DNA of 64,000 nt, from NCBI RefSeq assembly GCF_010500995.1, contig NZ_QVMK01000004.1, positions 124,001 to 188,000 of the forward strand, read 5' to 3'. This stretch comes from Bacteroides sp. 224. GTDB lineage: Bacteria > Bacteroidota > Bacteroidia > Bacteroidales > Bacteroidaceae. Below are positions 1-11,770 of this stretch, one piece after another (the first letter of the stretch is position 1; each line of letters opens with the position of its first letter). The notes under the pieces were generated by a model. The model worked only from the letters and a program-made list of their open reading frames with translations. It searched no databases and had not been told where the DNA came from. The position numbers and the translations under genes were made by a program.

Positions 1-2018
1 GTCGTCAACAAACCGCTGCTCCAAAGAAACCGACTAATGAAACTCCCGTACTGGACAATTTTGGTACGGATATGACAAAAGCGGCCGAAGAAGGCAAACT
101 TGACCCGGTGGTAGGAAGAGAGCGCGAAATAGAACGTTTGGCGCAAATTTTGAGTCGCCGTAAAAAGAATAATCCGGTACTGATAGGTGAGCCGGGAGTT
201 GGAAAATCTGCCATTGTTGAAGGATTAGCTCTCCGCATTGTTCAGAAAAAAGTATCGCGTATCTTATTCGACAAACGTGTAGTGGCTTTGGATATGGCTT
301 CTGTTGTAGCAGGAACAAAGTATCGTGGCCAGTTTGAAGAGCGTATACGTTCTATACTTAATGAGTTACAGAAAAACCCGAATGTAATCTTATTTATAGA
401 TGAGATACATACAATTGTAGGTGCAGGTTCTGCTGCCGGCTCTATGGATGCTGCCAATATGTTGAAACCTGCTTTGGCACGTGGGGAGATACAATGCATC
501 GGCGCTACCACTCTTGATGAATATAGGAAAAACATTGAAAAAGATGGTGCTTTGGAGCGCCGTTTCCAAAAGGTATTGGTAGAGCCAACTACTCCGGAAG
601 AAACATTGCAGATTCTTCGAAATATTAAAGAAAAATATGAAGATCATCACAATGTTACCTATACAGATGCCGCTTTAGAGGCTTGTGTGAAGTTAACCGA
701 CCGTTATATCACGGATCGCAATTTCCCGGATAAAGCAATTGATGCACTCGATGAATCAGGATCACGCGTTCATTTAACTAATATCAATGTACCTAAAGAA
801 ATAGAAGAACAAGAGCATCTGATAGAAGAAGCCAAAATAAAGAAAAATGAAGCTGTAAAATCTCAAAATTATGAACTTGCCGCCAGTTTCAGAGATAAAG
901 AAAAAGAACTTTCTTCTCAACTGGAAGTAATGAAAAAAAATTGGGAGGCAAAACTCAAAGAACATCGTGAAATTGTTGACGAAGAAGAAATTGCAAATGT
1001 CGTTTCAATGATGTCCGGAGTACCTGTACAGCGTATGGCTCAAGCAGAAGGCATCAAATTATCAGGGATGAAAGAAGATCTGAAAGCAAAAGTAATTGCT
1101 CAAGATACTGCCATTGACAAGTTAGTGAAAGCTATACTACGTAGCCGTGTTGGCTTGAAAGACCCTAACAGACCTATTGGGACATTTATGTTTCTGGGAC
1201 CTACCGGTGTTGGTAAAACACACTTAGCAAAGGAATTAGCCAAATATATGTTCGGATCATCTGATGCCTTAATACGCATTGATATGAGCGAATACATGGA
1301 GAAATTTACCGTGTCTCGTTTAGTCGGAGCACCTCCGGGATATGTTGGTTACGAAGAAGGTGGACAATTAACAGAGAAAGTTCGTCGCAGACCTTACTCA
1401 ATCGTATTACTTGATGAGGTAGAAAAAGCACATCCTGATGTATTTAACCTCTTGCTTCAGGTGATGGATGAAGGACGTTTGACTGACAGTCTTGGCAGAA
1501 TTGTAGACTTCAAAAATACCGTTATTATCATGACTTCCAATATTGGTACACGCCAGTTGAAAGACTTTGGTAAAGGTGTAGGATTTGCTGCTCAGATACG
1601 TACGGATGATATGGAACATTCGAGAAGTGTGATACAAAAAGCTTTAAATAAATCTTTTGCTCCCGAGTTTCTGAATCGTGTTGATGAGATAATTACCTTT
1701 GATCAACTACCTTTGGAAGCTATCAAGAAAATTATCGACATTGAGCTGAAAGGACTTTATGACAGACTTGAATCTATTGGGTACAAATTGGCCGTAGAAG
1801 ATAAAGCCAAAGAATTTATCGCCATCAAAGGATATGATGTTCAATATGGTGCACGCCCATTGAAACGAGCCATACAGACATACCTGGAAGATGGAATTTC
1901 TGAACTAATAATATCTTCTTCGTTAAAAGAGGGCGATACAATTAATGTCTCTTTAAACGAAGAAAAGGGTGAATTGGATATGAAAGTAAAGTCTGTTAAG
2001 AGCAGAAAAAAGGAATAA
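1..2018 (+). CDS. clpC: ClpC-type AAA+ unfoldase, 3' part of gene
   Basis: Hsp100 unfoldase that feeds substrates to the ClpP protease in the cytoplasm. The reading frame is open to the first base of the window, so the N-terminal Clp-N repeats are missing. Visible are the first AAA+ module (Walker A GEPGVGKS near nt 186, Walker B FIDEIH), then a UVR-type coiled segment ([15 protein letters not shown]), then the second AAA+ module (GPTGVGKT near nt 1198, LLDEVEKAH) and the ClpB-D2 small domain. The short UVR middle region, in place of the long ClpB coiled coil, marks it as ClpC. The methionine at 72 lies inside a conserved stretch and is not the start. A strong hairpin terminator follows. Confidence 0.95.
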   Translation, partial: RQQTAAPKKPTNETPVLDNFGTDMTKAAEEGKLDPVVGREREIERLAQILSRRKKNNPVLIGEPGVGKSAIVEGLALRIVQKKVSRILFDKRVVALDMASVVAGTKYRGQFEERIRSILNELQKNPNVILFIDEIHTIVGAGSAAGSMDAANMLKPALARGEIQCIGATTLDEYRKNIEKDGALERRFQKVLVEPTTPEETLQILRNIKEKYEDHHNVTYTDAALEACVKLTDRYITDRNFPDKAIDALDESGSRVHLTNINVPKEIEEQEHLIEEAKIKKNEAVKSQNYELAASFRDKEKELSSQLEVMKKNWEAKLKEHREIVDEEEIANVVSMMSGVPVQRMAQAEGIKLSGMKEDLKAKVIAQDTAIDKLVKAILRSRVGLKDPNRPIGTFMFLGPTGVGKTHLAKELAKYMFGSSDALIRIDMSEYMEKFTVSRLVGAPPGYVGYEEGGQLTEKVRRRPYSIVLLDEVEKAHPDVFNLLLQVMDEGRLTDSLGRIVDFKNTVIIMTSNIGTRQLKDFGKGVGFAAQIRTDDMEHSRSVIQKALNKSFAPEFLNRVDEIITFDQLPLEAIKKIIDIELKGLYDRLESIGYKLAVEDKAKEFIAIKGYDVQYGARPLKRAIQTYLEDGISELIISSSLKEGDTINVSLNEEKGELDMKVKSVKSRKKE

Positions 2019-2040
2019 AAAAGAGTTTGTAATACGTCAA

Positions 2041-2072
2041 AATGTCAGGCCAATTGGTCTGGCATTTTTTTT
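2041..2072 (+). terminator. Rho-independent terminator after clpC
   Basis: Eleven-base stem (2041-2051 with 2056-2066, two G-T pairs), AATT loop, then a run of T to 2072. It lies 22 bases after the clpC stop and separates clpC from htpG. Confidence 0.85.
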
Positions 2073-2114
2073 GCAATTCGTTGTATGGAAAATTAATTAT
2101 AAATTAAATAAACT

Positions 2115-4166
2115 ATGAGTAAGCAAAAAGGTAATATTGGGGTTACTACGGAAAATATTTTCCCCATTATCAAAAAGTTTTTGTATAGTGATCATGAAAT
2201 CTTTCTTAGAGAATTAGTTTCGAATGCTGTAGATGCTACCCAAAAGCTAAAAACACTGGCATCCATGAGTGATTTTACAGGTGAATTGGGCGATCTTGCT
2301 GTTCGCGTTTCATTAGGAAAGAAAACAATCACCATTTCCGATCGTGGTATCGGACTTACAGCCGAAGAAATTGATAAATATATCAATCAGATTGCCTTCT
2401 CGGGAGCTAATGATTTCCTTGAAAAATACAAGAATGATGCAAATGCCATTATAGGTCATTTCGGACTTGGTTTTTATTCAGCTTTTATGGTATCTAAAAA
2501 GGTTGAGATCATTACAAAATCATACAGAGAAGGTGCCCAAGCTGTTAAATGGACTTGCGATGGAAGCCCTGAATTCACTCTGGAAGAAGTTAAGAAAGAA
2601 GATCGCGGAACCGATATTATTCTTTATATTGATGATGAATCTAAAGAATTCTTAGAAGAAGATCGCGTATCCTCGTTATTGAAGAAGTATTGCAGCTATT
2701 TGCCTACCCCCATTGCATTCGGCAAAAAGAAAGAGTGGAAAGATGGCAAACAAGTAGAAACCGAAGAAGACAATATCATCAACAATACTAATCCGCTTTG
2801 GACACGTAAACCAAGCGAATTAACAGATGAAGACTATAAGAAATTCTACCGCGATCTTTACCCAATGTCTGATGAGCCTTTATTCTGGATTCATTTAAAT
2901 GTGGACTATCCATTCCATCTGACAGGTATCCTCTACTTCCCAAGAGTTAAATCAAATATTGATCTGACAAAAAATAAAATTCAGCTATATTCTAATCAGG
3001 TATATGTTACAGACTCTGTAGAAGGTATAGTTCCCGACTTTCTTACGCTTCTCCATGGAGTTATCGACTCTCCGGATATTCCATTGAACGTATCTCGTTC
3101 TTATCTACAAAGCGATTCAAATGTGAAGAAGATTTCAGCTCACATAACCAAGAAAGTTTCAGATCGCTTACAATCTATCTTCAAAAACGACAGAAAGCAA
3201 TTTGAAGAAAAGTGGAATGATCTTAAAATATTCATCAACTACGGAATGCTTACACAAGATGATTTCTACGAAAAAGCACAGAAATTTGCTTTATTCACAG
3301 ATACCGACGACAAGCATTATACTTATGAGGAATATAAAGCATTAATCAATGATAATCAAACAGATAAAGATAAAACTCTTGTTTATTTATATTCAAGCAA
3401 TAAGAATGAGCAATACAGTTATATCGAAGCTGCTACCAATAAAGGATACAATGTATTATTGCTCGACGGACAATTAGATGTAGCATTAGTCAGCATGTTG
3501 GAACAGAAATTTGAGAAATCTCGTTTCACCCGTGTAGACAGTGATATTGTCGACAATCTAATCGTAAAAGATGAACAAAAGGCTGATAATTTGGCATCTG
3601 ATAAGCAAGAAGCCTTGTCTGCTACATTCAAAAGTCAGCTTCCTAAAATAGAAAAAGTTGAATTTAGTGTAGTTACACAGTCTTTGGGCGAAAATAGTAA
3701 CCCTGTAATGATTACCCAAAGCGAGTATATGCGTCGTATGAAAGAAATGGCCAATATACAAGCCGGCATGAGTTTTTACGGTGAAATGCCCGATATGTTC
3801 AACTTGGTATTGAATGCTGATCATAAATTAATTAAAAATGTTCTGGAAGACGGAGAAAAAGCATGTGCTACTGAAATTTCTCCCATAAACGAGGAAATGG
3901 CACAAGTTGACAAGCGTCGTAATGAGTTAAGAAAAGAACATGAGAATAAGAAAGATGAAGAAGTTCCAACTGCCGAAAAAGACGAATTGAACAATTTGGA
4001 TGGCAAATGGGATGAACTGAAAAATAAAAAAGATTCTGTGTTTGCTCAATACGCCACAAATAATAAAGTGGTTCGTCAGTTAATAGATTTAGCCCTTTTA
4101 CAAAATAATATGTTGAAAGGAGAAGCTCTTAACAACTTCGTAAAACGAAGCATAGATCTGATCTGA
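2115..4166 (+). CDS. htpG: Molecular chaperone HtpG (Hsp90)
   Basis: Bacterial Hsp90, a dimeric ATP-dependent cytoplasmic chaperone. The GHKL ATPase domain is at the N-terminus: E33 and N37 lie in RELVSNAVDAT, D76 in SDRGIG, and the lid glycine motif is GHFGLGFYSAF. The middle and C-terminal domains follow to 683 residues, a normal length for Bacteroidetes. A charged lysine/glutamate-rich stretch lies near residues 595-625, before the dimerisation end. The start is the first ATG, 42 bases after the clpC terminator T-run. It is transcribed alone, with its own terminator at 4192-4229, and sits beside clpC, both protein quality-control genes. Confidence 0.97.
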   Translation: MSKQKGNIGVTTENIFPIIKKFLYSDHEIFLRELVSNAVDATQKLKTLASMSDFTGELGDLAVRVSLGKKTITISDRGIGLTAEEIDKYINQIAFSGANDFLEKYKNDANAIIGHFGLGFYSAFMVSKKVEIITKSYREGAQAVKWTCDGSPEFTLEEVKKEDRGTDIILYIDDESKEFLEEDRVSSLLKKYCSYLPTPIAFGKKKEWKDGKQVETEEDNIINNTNPLWTRKPSELTDEDYKKFYRDLYPMSDEPLFWIHLNVDYPFHLTGILYFPRVKSNIDLTKNKIQLYSNQVYVTDSVEGIVPDFLTLLHGVIDSPDIPLNVSRSYLQSDSNVKKISAHITKKVSDRLQSIFKNDRKQFEEKWNDLKIFINYGMLTQDDFYEKAQKFALFTDTDDKHYTYEEYKALINDNQTDKDKTLVYLYSSNKNEQYSYIEAATNKGYNVLLLDGQLDVALVSMLEQKFEKSRFTRVDSDIVDNLIVKDEQKADNLASDKQEALSATFKSQLPKIEKVEFSVVTQSLGENSNPVMITQSEYMRRMKEMANIQAGMSFYGEMPDMFNLVLNADHKLIKNVLEDGEKACATEISPINEEMAQVDKRRNELRKEHENKKDEEVPTAEKDELNNLDGKWDELKNKKDSVFAQYATNNKVVRQLIDLALLQNNMLKGEALNNFVKRSIDLI

Positions 4167-4191
4167 TTATAATCAGAATACTAATAAATAT

Positions 4192-4229
4192 AAAAAGAGC
4201 GTTATACAACAAAGTATAATGCTCTTTTT
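4192..4229 (+). terminator. Rho-independent terminator after htpG
   Basis: Sixteen-base stem, 4192-4207 with 4214-4229 (AAAAAGAGC and GCTCTTTTT at the base), with a six-base loop. The T-rich 3' arm forms the tail. Confidence 0.85.
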
Positions 4230-4301
4230 ATTGGAATAAAACCAAAGCTTTTGAAAACTATTTTCTATATTTGAGCCACAAAGCAATAGCAGCATTGTAA
4301 T

Positions 4302-6602
4302 ATGAAAAAGGTACTCTTAACTATACTGTTTTTTTTACTCCAGATTCCTACTCTACATGCACAAAAAGTAGGTTTGGTACTTAGTGGAGGGGGTGCTAAA
4401 GGAATGACTCATATTGGCATTATCCGTGCTTTGGAGGAAAACAATATTCCAATCGATTATATAACAGGTACTTCCATGGGGGCAATTATCGGCTCCATGT
4501 ATGCCATGGGATATTCTCCTGATGAAATGGCTGAATTAATTTCTTCTGAAGATTTTAAGCGCTGGTACACTGCTGTTGTCGAAGAGGATTACAGGTATTA
4601 TTTCAAATCTAACAGACAAACTCCGGAATTTTTTAATATTCGCATGTCTCTTAAAGACTCCCTCAACCTCAAACCGCAAATATTGCCTACACACATTGTA
4701 AACCCCATTCAAATGAATTTGGTTTTTATTCAGTTGTTTGCATCGGCTACAGCGGCATGCCAAGGGAGTTTCGACAATCTGTTTGTTCCATTTCGCTGTG
4801 TAGCGGCCGATGTATACAATAAAAAACAGCTTATTTTAGGAAATGGAGATCTGGGAGATGCTGTACGCGCCTCTATGAGTTTCCCTTTCGTTTTTAAACC
4901 CATTCCTATAGATGGCGTTCTTGCTTACGATGGCGGAATCTACAATAACTTTCCTGTAGATATTATGCAAGATGAGTTCAACCCTGATATAATTATAGGT
5001 TCTGTAGTTGCTAAAAATCCTCCTAAACCCAAAGAAGACGATTTGATGAGCCAGATTGATAATATGGTGATGCAAAAAACCGATTACACGATGGCCGATT
5101 CTCTTGGTGTGCTCCTGACCTTTAAATATACGGATGTTACTTTATTAGATTTTCATCGTCTTGAAGAACTTGAAAAGATAGGTTATGATAAGACTATGAG
5201 TATGATGGACTCCATAAAATCCAGAATTCCTCGCAGAGTAAATGCAGATAATATACGCCTGAGAAGAATGGTGTATCGCAGTAGCTATCCTGAATTACGT
5301 TTCAAAAATTTGTATATTGAAGGAGCCAACTCTCAGCAACAATCTTATATCAAAAAAGAATTCAGAGAATCAGAGAACGAAATTTTTGATTATGAAGACA
5401 TAAAACGCGCTTATTTCCGCCTATTATCCGATAACATCATATCCGAAATTATTCCTAAAGCTGTTTATAAAAAAGAGGAAGACATCTTTGACCTATACTT
5501 AAAAGTCAAAATGGAACATAAATTTTCGCTTAAATTTGGAGGTAGTGTATCCACTACAAGTTCTAACCAAATTTATGTAGGATTAAGCTATCAAGACTTA
5601 AATTATTATTCGAAAGAGTTCATGTTAGACGGTCAAATCGGTAAAGTATATAATAATGCACAGTTTATGGCCAAAGTTGATTTTCCGACTTCTATACCGA
5701 CCTCTTATCGACTTATAGCATCTCTTACAACATTTGATTACTTTAAGAATGATAAAATATTCGGTAGAAACAAACCAGCCTTCAACCGCAAAGATGAACG
5801 ATTTATAAAACTATACCTGGCACTTCCTTTTTTATCGAGTAAAAGAGCTGATTTCAGTATCGGTTTAGCTGAATTTAAAGACCGATACTTTCAAAATAAT
5901 GTTATCAACTTTGAAGAGGACAAATATGATAAAAACTCTTATATGCTTTTCGGAGGGTCTATCAGTATCAATGGAAGTACATTAAATAGCAGACAATATG
6001 CAACCAGAGGATATCGCGAATTCCTTACTGCTCAAATATATACAGGTAAGGAGAAATATATACCAGGATTAACCACCCTTGATCCGAGTCTTCCTTTTAA
6101 AAAGCATCATGCGTGGTTACAATTGTCTTATTTGCGAGAAGATTATCATAAAATAAGTTCCAAATTCACTTTGGGAAGTTATGTGCAAGCCTTATATGCT
6201 TCGAAAAATTTCTCCGAAAATTATACGGCTACTCTTTTGCAGGCAGGAGAATTTGCTCCCACTCCTTATAGTCAACTAACTTATAATGAAGCTTTCCGGG
6301 CAAATCAATTTGTCAGCGCAGGAATAAAACCAATCTATCACTTAAATGATTTATTTCATCTAAGAGGAGAATTTTATGGTTTCATGCCTATTTATCCAAT
6401 AGAAAGGAACAGTTTAAGCAATGCTTATTACGGAAAAGCATTCTCTAAGTTTGAATACATTGGAGAGGTATCTGTTATTTGTCAGCTTCCTTTTGGTACG
6501 ATTGCTGCCTATCTCAATCATTTCAGCTCACCGGCGAAGGAGTGGAATGTAGGGCTAACCATCGGTTGGCAGCTATTTAATAACCGTTTCATCGATTATT
6601 AA
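4302..6602 (+). CDS. Patatin-like phospholipase with C-terminal outer-membrane barrel
   Basis: A 766-residue exported protein. Residues 1-20 are a signal peptide ending LHA-Q. A patatin domain follows: oxyanion-hole GGGAKG at 29-34, nucleophile Ser58 in GTSMG, and catalytic Asp210 in DGG, so the Ser-Asp dyad is complete. After about residue 330 comes a POTRA-like linker, then a long stretch of alternating aromatic and polar residues ending in an aromatic residue (FNNRFIDY), as expected of a BamA/surface-antigen-type barrel. The layout resembles type Vd patatin proteins such as PlpD and the COG1752 proteins of Bacteroidetes. The physiological substrate is unknown. A TATATTTG -7-like element is at 4266-4273. 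Confidence is high for the architecture and low for the role. Confidence 0.88.
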   Translation: MKKVLLTILFFLLQIPTLHAQKVGLVLSGGGAKGMTHIGIIRALEENNIPIDYITGTSMGAIIGSMYAMGYSPDEMAELISSEDFKRWYTAVVEEDYRYYFKSNRQTPEFFNIRMSLKDSLNLKPQILPTHIVNPIQMNLVFIQLFASATAACQGSFDNLFVPFRCVAADVYNKKQLILGNGDLGDAVRASMSFPFVFKPIPIDGVLAYDGGIYNNFPVDIMQDEFNPDIIIGSVVAKNPPKPKEDDLMSQIDNMVMQKTDYTMADSLGVLLTFKYTDVTLLDFHRLEELEKIGYDKTMSMMDSIKSRIPRRVNADNIRLRRMVYRSSYPELRFKNLYIEGANSQQQSYIKKEFRESENEIFDYEDIKRAYFRLLSDNIISEIIPKAVYKKEEDIFDLYLKVKMEHKFSLKFGGSVSTTSSNQIYVGLSYQDLNYYSKEFMLDGQIGKVYNNAQFMAKVDFPTSIPTSYRLIASLTTFDYFKNDKIFGRNKPAFNRKDERFIKLYLALPFLSSKRADFSIGLAEFKDRYFQNNVINFEEDKYDKNSYMLFGGSISINGSTLNSRQYATRGYREFLTAQIYTGKEKYIPGLTTLDPSLPFKKHHAWLQLSYLREDYHKISSKFTLGSYVQALYASKNFSENYTATLLQAGEFAPTPYSQLTYNEAFRANQFVSAGIKPIYHLNDLFHLRGEFYGFMPIYPIERNSLSNAYYGKAFSKFEYIGEVSVICQLPFGTIAAYLNHFSSPAKEWNVGLTIGWQLFNNRFIDY

Positions 6603-6622
6603 TAAAAAAAACAGGAAAAAGA

Positions 6623-6653
6623 TTTGTATAATTACAAAAAAGCCCTATCTTTG
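6623..6653 (+). promoter_or_regulatory. Bacteroides-type promoter of the tRNA-Arg pair
   Basis: TTTG at 6623-6626, a 19-base spacer, then TATCTTTG at 6646-6653. This fits the Bacteroides -33/-7 consensus and lies 16 bases before the first tRNA. Confidence 0.8.
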
Positions 6654-6669
6654 CACCCGTTAAAGAAAT

Positions 6670-6746
6670 GGCCGCGTAGCTCAACTGAATAGAGTAGCTG
6701 ACTACGGATCAGCCGGTTACAGGTTTGAATCCTGTCGCGGTCACCA
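6670..6746 (+). tRNA. tRNA-Arg(ACG), copy 1, CCA encoded
   Basis: Full cloverleaf: 7-bp acceptor (GGCCGCG/CGCGGTC, one G-T), D stem GCTC/GAGT, anticodon stem GCTGA/TCAGC with loop CTACGGA giving anticodon ACG, T stem ACAGG/CCTGT, discriminator A at 6743 and CCA at 6744-6746. It is odd in the elbow: the D loop has A where G19 is expected, and the T loop is TTTGAAT, so position 56 is U rather than C. The pair therefore reads A19-U56. Confidence 0.95.
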
Positions 6747-6761
6747 TTCAGAAACAAAAAC

Positions 6762-6835
6762 GGTCGCGTAGCTCAACTGAATAGAGTAGCTGACTACGGA
6801 TCAGCCGGTTACAGGTTTGAATCCTGTCGCGATCA
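6762..6835 (+). tRNA. tRNA-Arg(ACG), copy 2, no CCA encoded
   Basis: Identical to copy 1 except for one acceptor base pair, changed on both sides: third position C in copy 1 is T here, and its partner G is A (GGTCGCG/CGCGATC). Pairing is kept, so the gene looks functional. The discriminator A is followed by CAAAG rather than CCA, so CCA must be added after transcription. It lies 15 bases after copy 1, shares its promoter and is followed by a terminator. It carries the same A19/U56 elbow change. Confidence 0.94.
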
Positions 6836-6840
6836 CAAAG

Positions 6841-6867
6841 ATCCTCTGCATTTGCAGGGGATTTTTT
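6841..6867 (+). terminator. Rho-independent terminator after the tRNA pair
   Basis: Nine-base stem ATCCTCTGC/GCAGGGGAT with an ATTT loop and a T-run to 6867. Confidence 0.85.
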
Positions 6868-6897
6868 GTTTGTTCGCCCAGCATGGATATATTGACA

Positions 6898-6985
6898 GGC
6901 CGTAACAAGATTCTTTCACGGCCGCAACAAGTTTTTTCTACGGCCGTGACAAAACTCTGCCGCGGCCGTGGAAAAAACTGACATA
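6898..6985. repeat. Four degenerate 22-base tandem repeats
   Basis: Units begin at 6898, 6920, 6942 and 6964, each starting GGCCG, with exact 22-base spacing. The inner parts are variable but share an ACAAG/AAAA core and a T-rich second half. They fill most of the gap between the tRNA terminator and the 3' end of dapA. The rest of this gap (6603-7021) holds only the tRNA unit and its promoter. The array resembles the 22-base-period array at 28036-28145. Its function is unknown. Confidence 0.7.
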
Positions 6986-7021
6986 AGAAGTTATGTGATA
7001 AATATGTGATTCATTTCCGAA

Positions 7022-7918
7022 TCAACACTTAATATTCAAGTTGTTCAATACCTTTCTGATTGCCTCGAAAGTAGTAATGCGAGTAGGTACCAATGGCAAA
7101 CGAAGTTTATTTTCAATCATTCCCATCGCGCTTAATATTGATTTTACTCCGGCGGGGTTCCCATCAACAAAAAGCAAATCAAATAGCTCAGTAAAACGAT
7201 GATGTATTTGCAGAGCATTAGCATAATCTCCTTGCAGTGCTAATCGGGTCATGCGACTGAATTCTTTGGGAAATGCATTACCTATAACAGAAATCACACC
7301 TACAGCTCCTAAAGTGATTAAAGGAAAAGCTACACCATCATCACCAGATATCACATCAAAGCTCTCCGGCTTATTTTTAATGATATCATCCATCTGGCTG
7401 ATATTGCCTGAGGCTTCTTTAATAGCTATAACATTTTTAAATTCACGAGCAATGCGCAATGTAGTGGCCGCTGTCATATTGACCCCTGTACGCCCAGGAA
7501 CATTATATAACACAATTGGAAGTTCTGTAGCTTCAGCAATTGCTTTATAATGCTGATAGATACCCTCTTGTGATGGTTTATTGTAATAAGGAACCACAGA
7601 TAATATGGCATCAACCCCGGTGAAATCGTCGTTTTTTAGCTGTTGAACAAGAGCACGGGTATTATTTCCACCTACACCTAACAAGATAGGAACTTTTCCA
7701 TTGACACGTTCAACCACCAGCTCTTTGATTTTCTTTTTTTCTTCTTCTGTCAATGTGGGGGTTTCGGCAGTGGTACCAAGCACGCATATATAATCGGCAT
7801 TGTTTTGCACCAAATAATCTACCATACGAATCAAAGCATCATAATCTATGCTTTCATCTTCTTTAAATGGAGTAATTAAAGCTACTCCCATTCCTTTCAA
7901 TCGAGTTGTATGTATCAT
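7022..7918 (-). CDS. dapA: 4-hydroxy-tetrahydrodipicolinate synthase
   Basis: Condenses pyruvate with aspartate semialdehyde, the first step of the lysine/diaminopimelate branch, in the cytoplasm. The TIM-barrel class I aldolase features are present: GTTAETPTL at the substrate loop, Tyr in LYNVPGRTG, and the Schiff-base lysine in IAIKEASGN near residue 165. The length of 298 is typical. A -7-like TACTTTTG lies on the same strand at 7953-7960. It is a single gene between the 22-base repeat array and ligA, which has the same orientation 93 bases upstream. Confidence 0.96.
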   Translation of the reverse strand: MIHTTRLKGMGVALITPFKEDESIDYDALIRMVDYLVQNNADYICVLGTTAETPTLTEEEKKKIKELVVERVNGKVPILLGVGGNNTRALVQQLKNDDFTGVDAILSVVPYYNKPSQEGIYQHYKAIAEATELPIVLYNVPGRTGVNMTAATTLRIAREFKNVIAIKEASGNISQMDDIIKNKPESFDVISGDDGVAFPLITLGAVGVISVIGNAFPKEFSRMTRLALQGDYANALQIHHRFTELFDLLFVDGNPAGVKSILSAMGMIENKLRLPLVPTRITTFEAIRKVLNNLNIKC

Positions 7919-8011
7919 GACTCTTATTAATCCCTCTTTTTTGAATTAGTGGCAAAAGTACGATTATTTTTATTTATTTCTCGTATTATCATTGCATAAA
8001 TTCAGATAAAC

Positions 8012-10093
<2,082 letters not shown>

Positions 10094-10102
10094 TTAAAAA
10101 GC

Positions 10103-10780
10103 ATGCGTATTGATATTATAACTGTTTTGCCCGAAATGATTGAAGGATTCTTTAATTGCTCAATCATGAAACGTGCTCAGAATAAAGGACTTGCCGAAAT
10201 ACATATTCATAATTTAAGAGATTATGCGGTCGATAAACACCGTCGGGTAGACGACTATCCATTTGGAGGATTTGCCGGCATGGTGATGAAAATAGAGCCC
10301 ATAGAGAGCTGCATTAACAAACTGAAAGCTGAAAGAACCTATGATGAAGTGATTTTCACAACTCCGGATGGGGAACAGTTCGATCAGAAAATGGCTAATA
10401 CTTTATCCTTATCGGGTAATCTCATCATTCTTTGTGGGCATTTTAAAGGTATTGACTATCGTATACGCGAGCACTTAATAACCAAAGAAATCAGTATCGG
10501 CGATTATGTACTTACAGGAGGCGAACTGGCAGCGGCAGTGATGGCTGATGCCATTGTGCGCATCATCCCCGGAGTTATTTCCGATGAACAATCAGCTTTA
10601 TCCGATTCCTTTCAGGATAATTTGTTGGCAGCACCCGTCTACACACGTCCTGCAGAATACAATGGATGGAAGGTTCCTGATATTTTACTTTCAGGCCATG
10701 AGGCTAATATTAAAGAATGGGAACTGCAACAATCTTTGGAGCGAACAAAAAGATTAAGACCGGATTTGCTAGAAGAATAA
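10103..10780 (+). CDS. trmD: tRNA (guanine-N1-)-methyltransferase TrmD
   Basis: Methylates G37 of tRNAs with S-adenosylmethionine, which prevents +1 frameshifting. The SPOUT fold shows the trefoil-knot sequence [18 protein letters not shown] and an N-terminal [11 protein letters not shown]. Length is 225 residues, normal for the family. It stands alone here rather than in the rpsP-rimM-trmD-rplS operon of many bacteria. TATCTTTG at 10063-10070, with ATTG 21 bases upstream, is a plausible promoter. Confidence 0.96.
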   Translation: MRIDIITVLPEMIEGFFNCSIMKRAQNKGLAEIHIHNLRDYAVDKHRRVDDYPFGGFAGMVMKIEPIESCINKLKAERTYDEVIFTTPDGEQFDQKMANTLSLSGNLIILCGHFKGIDYRIREHLITKEISIGDYVLTGGELAAAVMADAIVRIIPGVISDEQSALSDSFQDNLLAAPVYTRPAEYNGWKVPDILLSGHEANIKEWELQQSLERTKRLRPDLLEE

Positions 10781-10792
10781 TTTTGAGAAAAG

Positions 10793-10834
10793 AAAAGAGG
10801 CATGAAAAAAAATGAATCATACCTCTTTTTTTAT
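10793..10834. terminator. Bidirectional terminator between trmD and pyrD
   Basis: Stem of an AGAGGCATGA-type arm with TCATACCTCT (one C/A mismatch), flanked by A-rich and T-rich ends. It lies between converging genes. Confidence 0.7.
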
Positions 10835-10858
10835 TTAGTCGAGAATAATGTTTTTCTA

Positions 10859-11770
10859 TCACACCTCAAGTGCACCTATAATCTCTGTAATAGACTTGTG
10901 ATTATGCTTATCTAAGTAATCATTTACACCATCAATTACTTTCATGGTAACTGTCGGGTCTATAAAATTTGCTGTACCAATTTGAACAGCAGATGCACCT
11001 GCCAAATGAAACTCAACGGCATCTCTCCAATTCATTATACCGCCCAATCCAATGATTGGAATTTTTACCACTTTAGAAACTTGCCATACCATACGTAATG
11101 CGACCGGTTTTACGGCGGCTCCGGAAAGACCTCCTGTAATAGTGGACAGTACAGGACGTTTAGTATCCGCATTGATAGCCATCCCTAACATTGTATTAAT
11201 TAAAGAAACACTATCCGCACCCGATTCTTCGACCGCACGAGCTATTTCGGTGATGTCGGTAACGTTGGGCGAGAGTTTTACGATAAGTGTCTTTTTGTAA
11301 GCAGAACGCACGGCTTTAACAACTTCTGCTGCTCCAGATGCAGTGACTCCAAAAGCCATTCCACCTTGCTTCACATTGGGGCAAGAGATATTTAATTCTA
11401 TAGCAGGAATTTTGTCAAGTTCATTAATGATTTCAGCCGTTTTTACATAATCTTCAATGGCGGAACCGGAAACATTCACAATTATATTTGTATCGATCTC
11501 TTTTATACGAGGATATATTACATTTGCAAAGTGTTCTACTCCCTTATTTTGCAGTCCAACCGCATTTAGCATACCCGAAGGAGTCTCTGCCATCCGAGGA
11601 TAGAAGTTTCCTTCACGCCTGTGAAGAGTAGTACCTTTAACTATAATACCACCTATTCGCGCTATATTAATAAAATCGGAAAACTCTTCTCCATATCCAA
11701 ATGTACCTGAGGCCGTCATTACAGGATTATTCAATTTTAATCCACCAATATTTACATTTAAATCTGCCAT
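10859..11770 (-). CDS. pyrD: Dihydroorotate dehydrogenase B, catalytic subunit
   Basis: FMN-binding subunit that oxidises dihydroorotate to orotate in pyrimidine synthesis. The class 1B fold is seen in [13 protein letters not shown], the active-site region [13 protein letters not shown] with the cysteine that acts as general base, and the FMN/phosphate site IGLGGI. Length is 303 residues. Its start overlaps the pyrK stop by 13 bases, so the two are translationally coupled. This is the NAD-linked heterotetramer with PyrK, not the membrane quinone-linked class 2 enzyme. Confidence 0.96.
   Translation of the reverse strand: MADLNVNIGGLKLNNPVMTASGTFGYGEEFSDFINIARIGGIIVKGTTLHRREGNFYPRMAETPSGMLNAVGLQNKGVEHFANVIYPRIKEIDTNIIVNVSGSAIEDYVKTAEIINELDKIPAIELNISCPNVKQGGMAFGVTASGAAEVVKAVRSAYKKTLIVKLSPNVTDITEIARAVEESGADSVSLINTMLGMAINADTKRPVLSTITGGLSGAAVKPVALRMVWQVSKVVKIPIIGLGGIMNWRDAVEFHLAGASAVQIGTANFIDPTVTMKVIDGVNDYLDKHNHKSITEIIGALEV

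Noticed and set aside
6762..6835. Second tRNA-Arg as a pseudogene because it lacks CCA
   Set aside because: All stems pair, the one difference from copy 1 is compensatory, and CCA can be added after transcription.
6898..6985. Possible CRISPR array
   Set aside because: The 22-base units drift throughout and have no constant repeat separated by unique spacers. No cas genes are in the window.
10548..10757. A 69-codon frame inside trmD
   Set aside because: It lies entirely in another frame of the conserved trmD coding sequence.
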